From Evansella halocellulosilytica (GTDB lineage: Bacteria; Bacillota; Bacilli; Bacillales; Salisediminibacteriaceae), in the NCBI RefSeq assembly GCF_002335745.1, contig NZ_NIST01000001.1, positions 1,584,039 to 1,648,038 of the forward strand: DNA of 64,000 nucleotides, read 5' to 3'. The notes beneath the pieces were generated by a model. It was not told the origin of the DNA. It was given only the letters and a program-made list of their open reading frames with translations, and made no database searches. Shown here one piece after another: positions 63,942 to 64,000 of this stretch (positions are counted from its first letter, which is position 1; each line of letters begins with the position of its first letter). Made by a program: the position numbers and the translations under genes.

Positions 63942-64000
63942 GCAAAGAAGACACTACGAATGCAAACGAAGTGCAGCACGAGTAGATGTCGCACTTGTGC
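63942..64000. repeat. inverted repeat, right arm
   Basis: Inverse partner of 63433-63491, ending GATGTCGCACTTGTGC exactly at the window edge. The element may continue beyond it. Confidence 0.8.

Overview
The window is chromosomal DNA of a low-GC Gram-positive bacterium, most likely a Bacillaceae member of the alkaliphilic or halotolerant type. The reasons are AprX-, CzrA-, SinI- and LCP-like genes, strong AGGAGG-type ribosome binding sites with frequent TTG and GTG starts, and many glutamate/aspartate-rich extracellular protein segments. The species is an inference.

Layout. (1) 1-16.7 kb: a type VII secretion (ESX/Ess/Yuk) locus in staphylococcal order (esxA end, esaA, essA, esaB, essB, essC). 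It is followed by small YwqH/YwqI-type partners, an LXG effector with a glycine-rich hydrophobic C-terminus, a multi-TM putative immunity protein and two DUF5085-like proteins. Beyond these lie a lipoprotein gene and an STM3941-like membrane gene, each cut by one in-frame stop. (2) 16.8-20 kb, minus strand: a purine nucleoside salvage unit (phosphorylase, CNT transporter, XapX protein) downstream of a TetR regulator, with a 16-bp palindrome at the promoter. (3) 20-26 kb: a metal-efflux pair (CDF exporter with a CzrA-like ArsR sensor) separated by 16 tandem hairpin repeats. Around it are decayed genes (GH3 glucosidase, histidine kinase, polysaccharide deacetylase, GlcF) and an intact LCP protein. 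(4) 26.2-33.9 kb: a type II-A CRISPR-Cas locus closely resembling the S. aureus Cas9 type, with tracrRNA, cas9, cas1, cas2, csn2 and 31 full repeats. Both cas9 and csn2 carry a single in-frame premature stop. (5) 34.5-40.3 kb: an erythromycin-esterase-like lipoprotein, an AprX-type protease, a MarR/NAD(P)-binding operon and a TcaA-like zinc-ribbon membrane protein. (6) 41-59 kb: a Tad/Flp pilus locus (tadZ, tadA, tadB, tadC, flp, tadE, TadG-like, second tadE, prepilin peptidase). It contains six tandem paralogous lipoproteins joined by conserved two-hairpin spacers and ends in an FHA/PP2C/Ser-Thr kinase module. (7) 59-64 kb: Crp/Fnr and SinI-like regulators, a divergent MocR/PNPOx-like pair, an MBL hydrolase and a structured intergenic repeat.

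How the parts work together. The T7SS and Tad loci are two surface machines, each with its own effector or lipoprotein accessory set. FHA and kinase-fold proteins occur in both (FHA in EssC, kinase-like fold in EssB, and FHA/kinase/phosphatase beside Tad). The most unusual items are the SaCas9-like system stopped by single nonsense codons, the hairpin array between czcD and czrA, the six-fold lipoprotein array inside the Tad operon, and a terminal inverted-repeat element. Four otherwise intact genes share the same one-stop lesion, which suggests either recent gene loss or base-call errors and should be checked first.
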